64,000 nt of DNA from Hysterangium stoloniferum (taxonomy: Eukaryota > Basidiomycota > Agaricomycetes > Hysterangiales > Hysterangiaceae), in contig WHVD01000170.1 in NCBI GenBank assembly GCA_015178975.1, positions 62,001 through 126,000 on the forward strand. The letters run 5' to 3'. The notes below the pieces were generated by a model. The model did not search any database, was not told where the DNA came from, and saw nothing but the letters and a program-made list of their open reading frames with translations. Of the stretch, positions 1-10,800 are shown one piece after another. Both the position numbers and the translations under genes were made by a program. The stretch's first letter is position 1. Each line of letters begins with the position of its first letter.

Positions 1-1313
1 TCTCTGACAATCAGGCTGCGCTCAGATCCATTGATGACCTCTCAGACCACCCCAGCCAGTGTGCCTCCATAATTTTCCACAAACACATTGACTCTTTCCT
101 AATTGACCTATACCACCATGTCTCCCTCTCCTGGATCCCTGGCCACAAGGGATTCCAAGGCAATGAAGAGGCTGACTTCCTCACAAAAGAAGCTGTTACC
201 TGCCCCCCTGTGAAGGGTATGCATATATGCATGATTGGACAGTGGAATAATATACATATTATAGTACTTTATTATCTAGTTTCTATTCCTTTTCCTTAAT
301 TCTTTATATCTTTCAAGCATACCCGTATTTCTTAGTTCGAAGTCTTGTGTATACCTATGGGCGCTCTCGGCGCCAAAAGACAGACACTTTTTTACCCAGC
401 AGACACCACCTCGTAACGACCCCGACGTCGAATAGCGAGAGGTGTCAAGGGTAACGTCTCAGCTACTTATAAAGGTAGCAACTTCTTGCGTACTAATAAT
501 CTTTGGACTCGAACCGCGAAGGTCAAGTCCCACTCTCAAGTCTTTGCACTCATTGACACTCTAGTCAATTCGCGCTGCTATATCTCTACCTCTGATATTC
601 AGTCTTTCGCTGACTATCTTTCTTACTTCTAGCTACAAGTTGTACCGTAAAGGTCAACTCTTCTTTTCTCTGGTCCTTATCGTCACGAGCAACTGTACAA
701 TTGCTCTTGTGACGTGTAGTGCGTCTCTTTACTAGTACTATCAGTCTAGTAATCTACAGTATTGTACAGGACAGTCAATACTTAATAATAGTAGTTGAAT
801 AAATACTATTCTTCGTACATCGAGCGGTCAGAATCTATCGACTCTTCACACCCCCCATCATCCACTCCACTGTCTCCTGGGTCCTGGAATGTGCCAAGTC
901 CCACTCCCTAAAACTTTGGCGACAAGACTGGCTCCACCTTCCCCACACCAACCAAGCTGCTGTCACACTCCACAAACCCCCTGCTGTGAAACTCTCAAAG
1001 TTCCACAAGGAATATGGTGGTCCCCGCCACGTCCACACATGTCATCCAGACCATCTTGGGCCACGGCTTCTTCGGCACCTACTACCAATGTTTCCTCCCT
1101 GACCTCCCCACCTCCTGTCCCGGTGGCACAGAAGACATCCAGTCCCGCCTCCACATCCTTTACGAGTGCCCCCTTCATGAGGAGCACTGCCACACCCTCT
1201 GCACTGCCTCTCAAGACCTATCACTCCCCATTATCCTTGGCACCCACAGTGGCTCAAAAAACTGTCCCAATTTTTTCTCATTTTTGAAAGGTTGGGTTGG
1301 CATGGATTACTGA
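1..1313 (+). pseudogene. LINE (non-LTR retrotransposon) 3' end: RNase H and C-terminal tail, broken
   Basis: Translation of 1-208 gives an RNase H domain end with SWIPGHKGFQGNEEAD, carrying the conserved His and Asp of LINE RNase H. The frame continues after a 642-bp solo LTR (209-850) with WVLECAKSHSLKLWRQDWL. It then shifts by one near position 1012 into HVIQTILGHGFFGTYY and HILYECPLHEEH, the usual C-terminal block of fungal LINE ORF2. The LTR insertion and the frameshift make this a relic. The 5' part (endonuclease and RT) lies outside the window. Without the LTR and one CCCCC duplicate the frame is continuous across the insertion point, which supports the insertion call. The LINE clade cannot be decided from this end alone. 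Confidence 0.8.
209..850 (+). repeat. Solo LTR, family A, inserted in LINE
   Basis: Starts TGTGAAGGG and ends CTCTTCACA (TG...CA with a 7-bp terminal inverted repeat). Flanked by CCCCC at 204-208 and 851-855, a 5-bp target duplication. It is closely similar over its length to the paired LTRs of element 1 (11286-11924 and 22831-23469), so it is a solo LTR left by recombination of that chromovirus family. Confidence 0.92.
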
Positions 1314-1454
1314 CATAAGCAGAAAATCTAAGTAAATTATCAAAGGTACTATAGGATCATGGCTTGAAGGTAAGCCTTGGTTCATGTGATTTGAATCAAA
1401 ACCCATTGAATAATAAATAAAACAAAACAGCTACTCATTGGGACAGTTTTTTGA
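1254..1454. repeat. 201-bp segment bounded by an 18-bp perfect inverted repeat
   Basis: The motif TCAAAAAACTGTCCCAAT occurs at 1254-1271 and as its exact reverse complement at 1437-1454. The interior has no ORF. The right-hand copy extends inward as GAGTAGCTG, and that longer motif recurs beside the Tc1-like transposase at 37715-37740. The segment may be a Tc1-related MITE sitting at the 3' end of the LINE. No TA duplication is visible at the ends, so the exact boundaries are unsure. Confidence 0.45.
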
Positions 1455-1497
1455 ACTATGATTATTTTACTTTCTAGTACTTTGTATGCCCCCATTT

Positions 1498-2272
1498 TGT
1501 TACAACTGGAATTCCCACTGGACTCCAGGCACTAACTTATACGCACCCGTGCTCTATACACACCGATTGTCAGTTTACTGGAATACCCACCAGACTCCGT
1601 ACATCAGACTTGTCCATGTTTGACTTCGTTACGTTGTGTATCAGTCACTGGAATACCCACCAGACTCCATCCCTGTCTATGTCCGACCTCGTCCCACGCA
1701 TCAGTCACCAGACCCCACTCGGAAAACCCATCATCCCTCTAACTGAGCCCCATTCCCATTTTAGTCAAATGACCTGTCACGATTCGGACTCCGCTCCCAC
1801 TCCATTTCCCATTATGGTTTATGATTTGTCACGATTCAGACTCCACTCCATTCCGTCCCATTCCTAACACCAAATTTGGTGTTTACTTATCCCGTTTTAT
1901 GTTTTGCTAGTTTTGTTTCATTATTACTGGATTTGGTATGTTATTCATTCCACAGTCTATATAGTCTGGCAGATGTTGTACATACAATCCAGTCAGAAAA
2001 TCGGCTTAGATTCCCCCCAGTAATCTAATACATTTTCCACTCTAAACTCCTCCTTGAATTACACTGCTCATGCTAGTCGGAGCCCATGGGCTCCAACACA
2101 TCTATCTCCCTTATTTATCTTGACTCCCTGACCTCTCGACCCATGACCTCTGACCTACAACCTCTCGACCCACGACCTCTGACCTACAACCTCTCGACCC
2201 ACGACCTCTGACCTACAACCTCTGACCTACAACCTCTGACCTACAACCTCTTGACCCACGAGCCCCGCCCAG
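1498..2272 (+). repeat. LTR of family D, 3'-truncated, with internal microsatellite
   Basis: It begins TGTTACAACTGG and is alignable to the complete family-D LTR at 34928-35740 (same GGAATACCCACCAGACTCC-type repeats and ATACAATCCAGTCAGAAAAT). It stops matching near 2272, before the LTR 3' end. From about 2118 to 2265 it carries a local array of 14-15 bp units (CCTACAACCTCTGA variants) that is much longer than in the other copy. Confidence 0.75.
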
Positions 2273-2934
2273 GCTAAGTTATTTGGGCCCACTGATATCT
2301 GTTCATCAAATCAGAATAAGGCCTACATATTAGCTGAGCTCAATGGCACAGTTCATATGCTGCATTTTGTCTTATCTTCTACCACCTGCACTCTTGCATG
2401 ATCATCCCAGTCACCTCTCTTGTTGATAATAATGACATTCCTGTCAATGATGATCCCCCTTCAAACTCTGGCAAGTAGGTTGCCTGGGGAAAGTTAACAT
2501 TCAAGTCCCAAGGAGGTGTAAGGGAGTGAGACTCCCTACACTGTGATCTTGTCATCAATATATACATGTGATGTGATGTGTTCCATTCCATTGTATCAAG
2601 AAGTCAATGACCACATGTTTCTTTCTCATTGTCTCTATGATTTCTTTGTTCCATATCATTGTTCAAAGATAATATTGTCATCTTCTGCTATAATATTCCA
2701 CCTCCATTGTTCCTCTTCATTTCCATTCTTTTCAACATGTTCATTTGTTCTCTATATTGTGCCACTTGTAGTTTCTCTGTATATAAAGTCTCTCAATTTT
2801 TCCAGAATGTTATCAGATTTACACATCTTTTCACATTTGAGTACTTGCACTTCTCAGTATCTGTATTTGACTCCTACCCAACGAACCTTTCATTTATTCT
2901 TCCACTATACATACAGGTATTTTGTATGCTCACA
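2273..2934. other. Pyrimidine-rich region with only a possible retroelement scrap
   Basis: No convincing gene. Plus-strand 2315-2370 reads YILAELNGTV, resembling the end of Tf1-type integrases (GSYILAELDG), but it is short and followed by stops. The T/C-rich stretch 2600-2930 has ORFs without recognisable motifs. Confidence 0.3.
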
Positions 2935-4375
2935 GCACAACATCTCTAACAATAGCCACTAGAGTGTAATTGGAGACATCAGTTTTGACAACAATTTGAC
3001 AATCTAGTTGCCAGTGTACTGCTGCTGAGAAGAATGTGTTCTTAAACTTCTGGACAGCCATCCTACATTGATCTCTCAAATTCCAAGGAGTACCCTTGTG
3101 GATGAGCCAAATAAGGGGGACAGTGATTTCTGAATAGTCATGATTAAACCAGTGATAGAAATTGGTAGAACCAAGGAAAGATGGATGTCTTTGAGCTTTC
3201 AGGGTTCTTGCTATTTGCAGATAGTCTGGATCTTCTCTTCATGCATGGTACATCTGTTGGGGCCCATGATAAAACCTATATATTCAATGTGGAGATGTTG
3301 GAACACTTCAAAAACATGTTTGTCATGTTGTGTTGGGTCCTCTGAATAGGTAAGTATATGATCTAAATAAATAATGACACAAACATCAAGGAGATCCCCT
3401 AGGATATCATTCATAAAATGCTGGAAGGCTGCTCAAGCATGAGTGAGTCCAAATGGCATAATCAACCATTCAAAAGAGCTATAGCAAGTATGGAAAGTGG
3501 TCTTCTGCTTGCCACCCTCAGTGATCCACACCAAATGATAAGCATGACACAAATCAATCTTGGCATAGATGCAGGCTCTCTGGAGAGCATTGAGGAGGTC
3601 ATAAATGAGAGAGGGTATTGATTCTTTTTCATGACTTTTTTGAGTGCTTTGAAATCCATGCAAAGATGTAAAGAGATGTCTTTCTTTTTTACAAACAAAA
3701 TCAGTACACTGTAAGGTGATTTGGAGGGCTGAATGAGGTATTGGGACTGGGTGGGTCTTGAGCTTGTGAGTAGCCAAGAAAACAGTATCTAAAAAACACT
3801 GAGTTGAGCCAGAATCAATTAAAGCTTGAAACTAGAAGAAATGGAGTCTGAAGTCTATGAAACAAGAAGGGAATTTAGGTTGTAAAGAGTGGATGTGTTG
3901 AGACAAAATTCCTCAATCATACAGGGGGATCTAACACAACCCTCAGCCTGTGCAGAGGTCCAAAGGTTTCTTTGTATCAGCTGCCAGCTTTGCCAGTTCT
4001 GAGGGCTTGTCTGCTTTGCAGCACAAGCTTTCATATTGAGAGGACATTTGTTAGCCATGTGACTGGAGGTGCCACACCACAGGCAGAGGTTGTTGTCCTT
4101 TCATCATTGCTTTCAGCATTAGTAAGTTTACCATTTTCACCAAGCTTGCCATGGTCAACAAACTTCCCTTTATTGTTTTTGAGAAAAGTGGTGAGTCCTT
4201 CAAGTGCTGTTGTAAGAGTGGGTTCAGGTATTGACAATGAGCCATGGGTAGAACTGGGTGCTGGAGAATTACTGCCATGCAGGGAGCCAGAATAGTTTCT
4301 GTGATATGAAGGAGCCTGATTAAAAACACTGCCACCAGGAATAGGAGGAACAGGGAGAGGCTGAGGTGGACTCAC
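2935..4375 (-). pseudogene. Decayed Ty3/gypsy (Tf1-like) gag-protease-RT relic
   Basis: Read on the minus strand, a gag zinc knuckle CX2CX4HX4C (CLWCGTSSHMANKC) lies near 4050-4095. It is followed by a protease-like ALIDSGSTQCFLDT near 3800, RT block FVKKKDISLHLCMDFKALKK near 3650, then KIDLCHAY and MPFGLTHA, then the catalytic box as YLDH instead of YLDD at 3358-3369, and RNase H-like VVKTDVSNYTL near 2960. Frames change several times and the protease-RT spacing is too short, so parts are deleted. It belongs to a different lineage from elements 1 and 2 (shorter RT, Tf1-like block order). No LTRs were found attached to it. Confidence 0.8.
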
Positions 4376-5314
4376 TGGAGTTTACATAGTTGTGACATGA
4401 TCAGAGAGTGTCATTAACAGAAATCCTATGAATTGTTGTATCTGGCGATGAGACGACTCCCCAGTCTATGGCACGCCTACAATATGGGCTGATTTTGGAT
4501 GTGGCGTTGGTGGAGCTCCCTCGAATCTGAATATTTTTCGGTGGGTCATGGCAATTTCGCTCTCCTTGGAACTGAAAAAATCCGGTATGTTAACAGTCAC
4601 CAAAAAATCCACGTTTCGTTTGCGCACTGATTCCTCCACACCAAATTCCACATCTTCTTCCGCCAGTGCTATGTGCTTGTTGTCATCATGTGTGTGGTAA
4701 AAGCATACTTCCTGCGATCAGGTTCAGAGTGACCTCAATTAGTTTGTCTCCTGACGACAGGAGGTACACATTTGGACTTGGGTGTGTCAGAATCAGACTG
4801 GTATGATATTTTCAAGGGTCGATACAGAATTCATATACATTCAAATGTTGAAGGAATCCATATACAGTAAACCCTCGAATGTGTGTTTCGCCTACTTCAC
4901 TCTCAGGTCAAGATTGATGCAAAACCTGGAGATGTAACAAGATGATGGTGGAATTGCTCAATAGGTTTGATGTGCCAACACGAACACCCTCATCTGTAAG
5001 GGCCACCTCAGTAGAGCCTGTGGCACTCACACTAGACTAACTAACAGAGGGATATCCAGAGTATATTAGGTAGCTACTAGATACAGATAAGGACTACTCA
5101 CCTAACGGAGGGATATCCAGAGAGAAAAGGATAAGGAGGCACCTCTGCTAGATGTTCTGAAACATGGGGGTGTCTAAAAATAGAATGACAGCTTACCCTC
5201 AATAGTCCATAACTATCCTAGAATATTCCTAGAGGATGGAACAGTCCTCTGAAAAATGTGAGAAAAATATAGGAAACAATATAAAATAACCTCTAAGGGT
5301 TAGTAAGTATAGAC
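4376..5314. other. Intergenic stretch with an unrecognised minus-strand ORF
   Basis: A minus-strand frame from about 4700 to 4466 encodes about 75 residues (HIALAEEDVEFGVEESVRKR at its start side) with no family I recognise; it could be an exon of a lost gene. At 5044-5055 and 5109-5120 the motif GGATATCCAGAG is repeated, each time after TAAC(A/G)GAGG. Nothing else is supported here. Confidence 0.25.
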
Positions 5315-5950
5315 ATGACAAAAACCAAGAGACAAGACATAGAATGTCCCCTTACATCATCCTCCAGCTCTGGTTCTTTTCACGGAGAATGTCCTGGGAT
5401 CCATGCCAGATCAACTGCCAAAAAAGGACAGTTGTCTTCCTCGAATGTGTCTATGGAAAAGATCACAGTCAAAGTCATCTCCAGTTCCCCATCATTCTCA
5501 GGTCGAGATTTGCAGTGTCCTGACGAATCTTGCCATCTATCACCTAGCCATCCTATCCCATTTACTTCCCCGAGTGGACCCTCCAACAAGTCATCCAATA
5601 GCTCGAACGATTGGGATTGTGATAGAGGCCTGGGAACTGGGGAGCAGAAATCAGATGATGGTTTTAATGATAGAAAAGGCATGGGACAGAACTCACCAAC
5701 GGTAAAGCCATCCCATCTTGCAGAGCTTGACAGAAGCTTTCCCATGGAGATACCACTGGGAATTCGTCGACACAAGCCCCTAATTCCAGAATGGGGGGCA
5801 CCGATGAAGTTTCTGAAAATGGAGGGCAATCATGGACACACCACACTGGACACCTCTCAATGGACCAAGCCAAGGACAGATACGTTCCCATTTGACCCGG
5901 GACGCTCCCTCAAAAATTATGTCATGTGGGGGACAATCGTTATGTTGTGA
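5315..5950 (+). CDS. Divergent gag-like ORF, 211 aa
   Basis: An open frame of 211 codons. It is Ser/Pro-rich. Residues around 65-115 keep the spacing of the gag linker of elements 1 and 2 (SGRDL...HPIPF...SGPSNKSSNSSN...G.G.GEQ), and near residue 192 it has FPFDPG preceded by DT, exactly as in the gag-protease linker of element 1 (DTFPFDPG) and nearly as in element 2 (ESFPFDPG). I infer a gag fragment of a fourth, more diverged chromovirus family. No zinc knuckle or RT is attached. It ends just before a 70-bp sequence shared with 34575-34650. A chance open frame in non-coding repeat DNA is the alternative. Confidence 0.45.
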   Translation: MTKTKRQDIECPLTSSSSSGSFHGECPGIHARSTAKKGQLSSSNVSMEKITVKVISSSPSFSGRDLQCPDESCHLSPSHPIPFTSPSGPSNKSSNSSNDWDCDRGLGTGEQKSDDGFNDRKGMGQNSPTVKPSHLAELDRSFPMEIPLGIRRHKPLIPEWGAPMKFLKMEGNHGHTTLDTSQWTKPRTDTFPFDPGRSLKNYVMWGTIVML

Positions 5951-6005
5951 GATCATTCTGGAACAATGATATCACAACAGGGGGGCAGTATAGGGGGAAT
6001 AGGAG
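5930..6005 (+). repeat. Purine-rich conserved segment shared with 34575-34650
   Basis: GACAATSGTTA, then TGTGAGATC/TGCGAGATT, TGGAACAA, AATATC/TGATATC and a G6 tract followed by C(A/G)GTATAGGGGG align almost base for base between the two sites. A G6 tract upstream of an LTR would be a polypurine tract, but no LTR start was identified after it. Confidence 0.45.
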
Positions 6006-6523
6006 AAGGCACATATGGATTGTCACCTATGGCCAGCAAGAGCATGCAAACATCTACATCACCAGTACCACCGACAGAATGGTTGAGAGCTGAGTGCAGA
6101 GTGTGAGCATGTAGGTGCAGTGCGTGAGCACATAGCTGCATAGGTGCAGGTGTATGGGGCGTGGATCTGGGCATCAATGTTCAGCGCATGGATATGGGTG
6201 TGGCAGCATGCAAACAACTATGTCACCAGTCTCGCCAATGAAATGGTCGAGAGCTGGGTGTGGCATGCGAACATGTCACACAGGTGCGCAAGCACACTGT
6301 GCAAGCGTGTCAACACATCGCATGGGTGCGCAACTATGCTGCATGAACGTGCCAACACATCGCATGGGTGTGCAACTCTGCTGCATGAACGTGCCAACAC
6401 GTTGCATGGGTGCACAACTACACTGTGTGAGTGTGCCAACACATTGCGCGACTGCATGAGTGGGCTGCATGGGGGTGCGAGTGCACAAGTGCACGGTGCG
6501 GCTGCATGAGTGGGCTGTGCAGG
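6006..6523. repeat. GTGCA-rich simple-repeat tract with 42-bp tandem repeat
   Basis: GTGC/GCATG-rich low-complexity DNA. From about 6279 to 6460 there are about four tandem units of 42 bp (landmark CATGGGTG at 6321, 6363 and 6405). Because 42 is a multiple of 3, the array stays open in more than one frame and gives a 14-residue repeat (NTSHGCATMLHERA). The tract continues after element 2 at 32149, so it was one tract before that insertion. Confidence 0.7.
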
Positions 6524-7801
6524 TGTGAAGAGTGGTAGAAGTTCTAACCGTTCTATATACGAAGAATATCGACCGTTGAGGTACGATACCACAATGTATT
6601 GACTGTCTAAGTCTAATACTGTGAAGAGTGGTGGGTTCTGACCGCTCTATATACGAAGAATAGTGTTTATTCAACTACTATTAGAGAGTATTGACCGTCA
6701 GTACAATACTATAGACTACTAGACTGTTAGTACTAGTATAAGAACGCACTGCACGCCTCAAGAGCAACTGTATAGTTGCTCGCGACGGCTTAGAACAGTA
6801 AGATAACGAGTTGACCCTTTACGGTACAACTAGTAGCTAGAAATAAGAAAGATACTCAGCTAAAGACTGAGTGTCTAGGATAGAGTATTAGTAGCGTGAG
6901 TCGACTACGGTGTCGACGAGCGCAAAGTCTTGAAAGCGGAACTCGACCTTAGCGGTTCGAGTTCAAAAGGCTATTAGTAGACTAGAGAATGCTACCTTTA
7001 TGGTAGCTGAGATACTACCCTTGACACCTCTCGTTATTCGACGTCTGAGTCGTTACGAAGTGGTGTCTGCTGGGTAAAAAGTTGTCTGAGTTCTAATTGG
7101 TGCTGAGTGCACCCACAAGTATACACAATGCTTCGAACTAATGAAATATGCAAGATTTGAAGAATATGAAAGATAGAAAAATATGAATAAAATATGTAAA
7201 ATATAAATGAAATAAAAGGAGTGTTTTACCACAATGATACTGTGGTAAAAGCATACTCCTCACAAATACGGGCCAAACACGTATTGACTACTTAGTTCAA
7301 TACGGTAGAGAGAAGTAGCTATCTAAAGTAAGGTAGATAGCTAGAATGAATAAGTAGAATCGACTGGTTAAGTGCGATTCTGGACAACTGCTCGAGTGCA
7401 AGTAGAGTAGTTAGAGAGTCAAATAATAGAGTAGCGTGGATGTAGTCCACGCGAGTTGAGATAAGGATTGAGTTTCGACTGATACAGTTCGAAACTCAGT
7501 TTGAATGAGTAGCTAAAGCCCGTCTGTGACAGTTGAGACGATACACCAATCACAACTTACAGGACACTAACGGGTGTCTGGGTAAGTCGTGGTTGTGGTG
7601 TAAAAAGTGTCTGAGTTCTAAACTACGGGCGCTAGAATACATAAGTCTGCGTGTGCACCCACAAGAGTCGATGTACCGCATACATAGGTCGTCGAACTAA
7701 TTATAGATATAATAAAAGAGAGAAAATAGAAATAATAAAGGAGATATAGTAAGAGCTCATCCGACTATATTTCCTGAGTGTATTTCGCCATACCTCTCAC
7801 A
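6524..7801 (-). repeat. 3' LTR of element 2 (family C), interrupted
   Basis: Segments 6524-6619 (96 bp) and 7270-7801 (532 bp) together equal the 628-bp 5' LTR. Plus-strand ends are TGTGAAGAG and CCTCTCACA. The interruption is the 645-bp LTR at 6620-7264 plus a 5-bp duplicate. Confidence 0.93.
6620..7264 (-). repeat. Chimeric solo LTR (family A/B hybrid) inserted in the element 2 LTR
   Basis: TGTGAAGAG to CTCCTCACA, flanked by AATAC at 6615-6619 and 7265-7269. From 6620 to about 7080 it matches family A read backwards (compare 9280-9725). From about 7085 to 7264 it matches family B (compare 17525-17707), sharing CTGAGTGCACCCACAAG and the TACCACAATGATACTGTGG end. It is thus a recombinant LTR. 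Confidence 0.88.
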
Positions 7802-7816
7802 GTGCCCCCCAGGTCG
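7802..7816 (-). promoter_or_regulatory. Polypurine tract of element 2
   Basis: Minus strand CGACCTGGGGGGCAC lies directly before the 3' LTR. It primes plus-strand DNA synthesis in LTR elements. The same tract (GAACTGGGGGGCAC) precedes the LTRs at 22831 and 36027. Confidence 0.85.
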
Positions 7817-7826
7817 AAGAGCTATG

Positions 7827-10800
7827 TCAAAGAAGATGTCGAAGGACGCTTGGAACTCCTCCCCATGCGTCCTGCGATGAACCCCCAAGGTGTAGGATAG
7901 CGTTGCCCCAGGCGAGACGCTTGGCACGAAAGGAAAGAGCGATGTCCTCCCGCTTTGAAGTGTCATTGGCGGATGTCAACCCATCCAGTTTTTGGATCAA
8001 CGAGACCCAACAACCGTAGGCCTTCTGGCGCATTCGGATTATGGTGTGAACGCAGTCAGCAGAAGTGTCAGTAATACGGGCAATGAGAGGGGGTCGAGGG
8101 TGTAGTGATGGCAGGGTAGGAGTGATGAGCGGTGTGGAGCTCGTGTCTCCCCCAGGGGGGATGCCTCTCGAGGTGTCCGAATCCGGCAACAGTTGCTCCA
8201 GCAAGTCAACGAGGTCCACTGAAGAGTGAATTGGTGTGTGGTCAGGAAGAACACAAGAAGAGTTGACAAGTAAGGACCAAAACATGGAGAGTTCCACCCG
8301 TTCGATATCCTCCGCTAAACGCAGCTGTTCCTTAGGGTCGTTGACGCGTAGATAAAACGCACTCATGCGGTCCGACAACGTGAGAGACCCGCTATACCCC
8401 TGGATATGCCCTTTAAGAAGGGGGTGCCGCAGGGTTGGTCCCAATTGCGTTAATGTGCATCCCACGGTAAAGATGTCGGAGGGGTAATTAATGGACACGC
8501 GCATCCAACTTGACTGGAAGGGACGGGAGGGGCCAGCCGTATCCTCAGAGTGGAGGGGAGAGGATGGCTGCAGTGGGGGGCTGCGAATGGGGTGGGCCGG
8601 CGGGGGGTCAATGACAAGGGGCTCATCGGCCTGAGTATCAGTTCTTCGTTTCCCTTTTGCTTTTTCGCTTAAGGGGGGAGGCTCCTCGAAGACTTCCATT
8701 GCCGGGGGGGGTTTTGGAGACGTCTGTGGTTGAGAGAGGCGCCTCGAGGACTTCCTCCATAGGCGTTGCGAGAACTTCCGGGATAGGGTGATCAATATCC
8801 ATTAATGTATCGTTAGGATGCTGAATGGGGCTTCCCAGAGAAATGCAAGGGGAGCAGGGAGAGACGGGCGGTGTACTCCGAGTTGTCAAGGAAGTGAGGG
8901 GAATGTTAGACACCGCAGGGACTAAAGGCGTCGGAGTAGAATGGGAGGCGACGAGAGGGTCAGGTGACCTGCGAAGGGGTGAGATTGACTGCGGTGCTGG
9001 AGAAGGCTTGGGTATAGATGAGGACGGTGATATCAGGGAATGTCCTGCGAAGGGGAGGGGTAGTGGTATAGGGGGAAGAGAAGGCAGCTCGGTGGATGGT
9101 ACAAGACTTCCCGGTAACTCTGAAAAGGGTGTAAAGCGCTGTAATGTGGGTACGGAAGAGACCGGCGGAGGTGGAGGGAGATGAGAGGAACTGGATTGGG
9201 TCGCAGAGTCTGCTGGACGATACCCTCTCCAAACTCTGACGGAAGTTGGCCGCTTTTGTCGTTGGTTAGGATCACTCGTTGTGAAGAGTGGTGGATTCTG
9301 ACCGCTCAATATACGAAGAATAGTGTTTATTCAACTACTATTAGAGAGTATTGACCGTCAGTACAATACTATAGACTACTAGACTGTTAGTACTAGTATA
9401 AGAACGCACTGCACGCCTCAAGAGCAACTGTATAGTTGCTCGTGACGGCTTAGAACAGTAAGGTAACCTTTTACGGTACAACTAGTAGCTAGAAATAAGT
9501 AAGATACTCAGCTAAAGACTGAGTGTCTAGGATAGAGTAATAGTAGCGTGAGTCGACTACGGTGTCGACGAGCGCAAAGTCTTGAAAGCGGAACTCGACC
9601 TTAGCGGTTCGAGTCCAAAAGGCTTTAGTAGACTAGAGAATGCTACCCTTATGGTAGCTGAGATACTACCCTTGACACCTCTCGCTATTCGACGTCTGAG
9701 TTGTTACGAGGTGGTGTCTGCTGGGTAAAAGTTGTCTATCTCTTTTGGTGCCGAGAGCGCCCATACGTATACACAAAGCTTCGAACTACAAAATCAAGGT
9801 GTGCTCGAAATATAGAAAGAATATAAAGAAAGAAAATAAAAGGTAAATAATAAAGTACTATAATCCAGTTATTATTCCTTAGTCCAGGTATGCATATATG
9901 CATACCCTTTACACTCGTGAAGAAGTGAATGTTGTCAGGGAGTAGGAAACCTTCATGGCAGTCAGCACCAAGGTACTTGCTGTCATAGGTGGGGTATTGA
10001 GATTGGTTGTCCTCCACGTCAGATGAAAGATCACCGGGCCCCATCCGGTAGGTCCGTTCCTGAGGTCCACGTTGTGAAGCGGGTCTGGGAGGTAGTGCAA
10101 CTCCATCTCCACGTCGCAATGCAATGCTTTGTAATTTGATCCTTCGTACTTTGTCCCAATCGTAGAAGGTGACCCCGTCTTTTCCTTTCCTACTTTTTTG
10201 TCCTACACTCTGAACACATGGCGTGCCCCTGTCGCTGCAATCCGTTTCAGCGAAATCTGTCCATTTATGACCTGAAGGGGGAGCGATGATTGAAGGATTA
10301 TCGTGCCCTTCCATTCTCCTCCATTCCTGCCATTTCTGCCTTGAAGGGACATTATCCCTAGCCCCCATCCTCTGCTGTCCTTCCAAGTACTCCTCTCTCC
10401 TCTTCCGTTTAAGTGTTTTCAATTCCCCCTGAACCTGCGACGAGAAAGCCTCAGACTGCCGTTTCCTTTTGATCTCCTCTTCGGTAGAAGGGAAAATACT
10501 ACGAGAAGGTGGTGGGGTTTCGCTCCATGTTCCCGAGGGAGCCCCCCAAGTATTAGAGGACCATGGTGCAGCCTTCAAAATAGAGTCCGTCTGTGTAGGA
10601 TTTGTGGACGATAAGGTCTCCTCCACGCGCTCGACAGTTTCTGTTCGAGGTGATGGGGCAGAAGGAACTGTAGTTTGAGGTCAAGGTATTCTTTTGAAAT
10701 TGGGAAATCGGGGTCTGGGAAGAGGAGCGTATGGAGTAAAGGCAGTCCCGTTCCCCGAGTTGGTGGACATTCCCGTGATGTCGCCCTGCGCAGCGGAGGG

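Noticed and set aside
6279..6460. CRISPR-like array
   Set aside because: Units of 42 bp are contiguous without unique spacers, and the DNA is fungal; it is a plain tandem repeat.
8825..9184. Plus-strand Gly-rich 119-aa ORF
   Set aside because: Antisense of the Pro/Ser-rich linker of ORF3, which explains the Gly/Glu/Arg composition.
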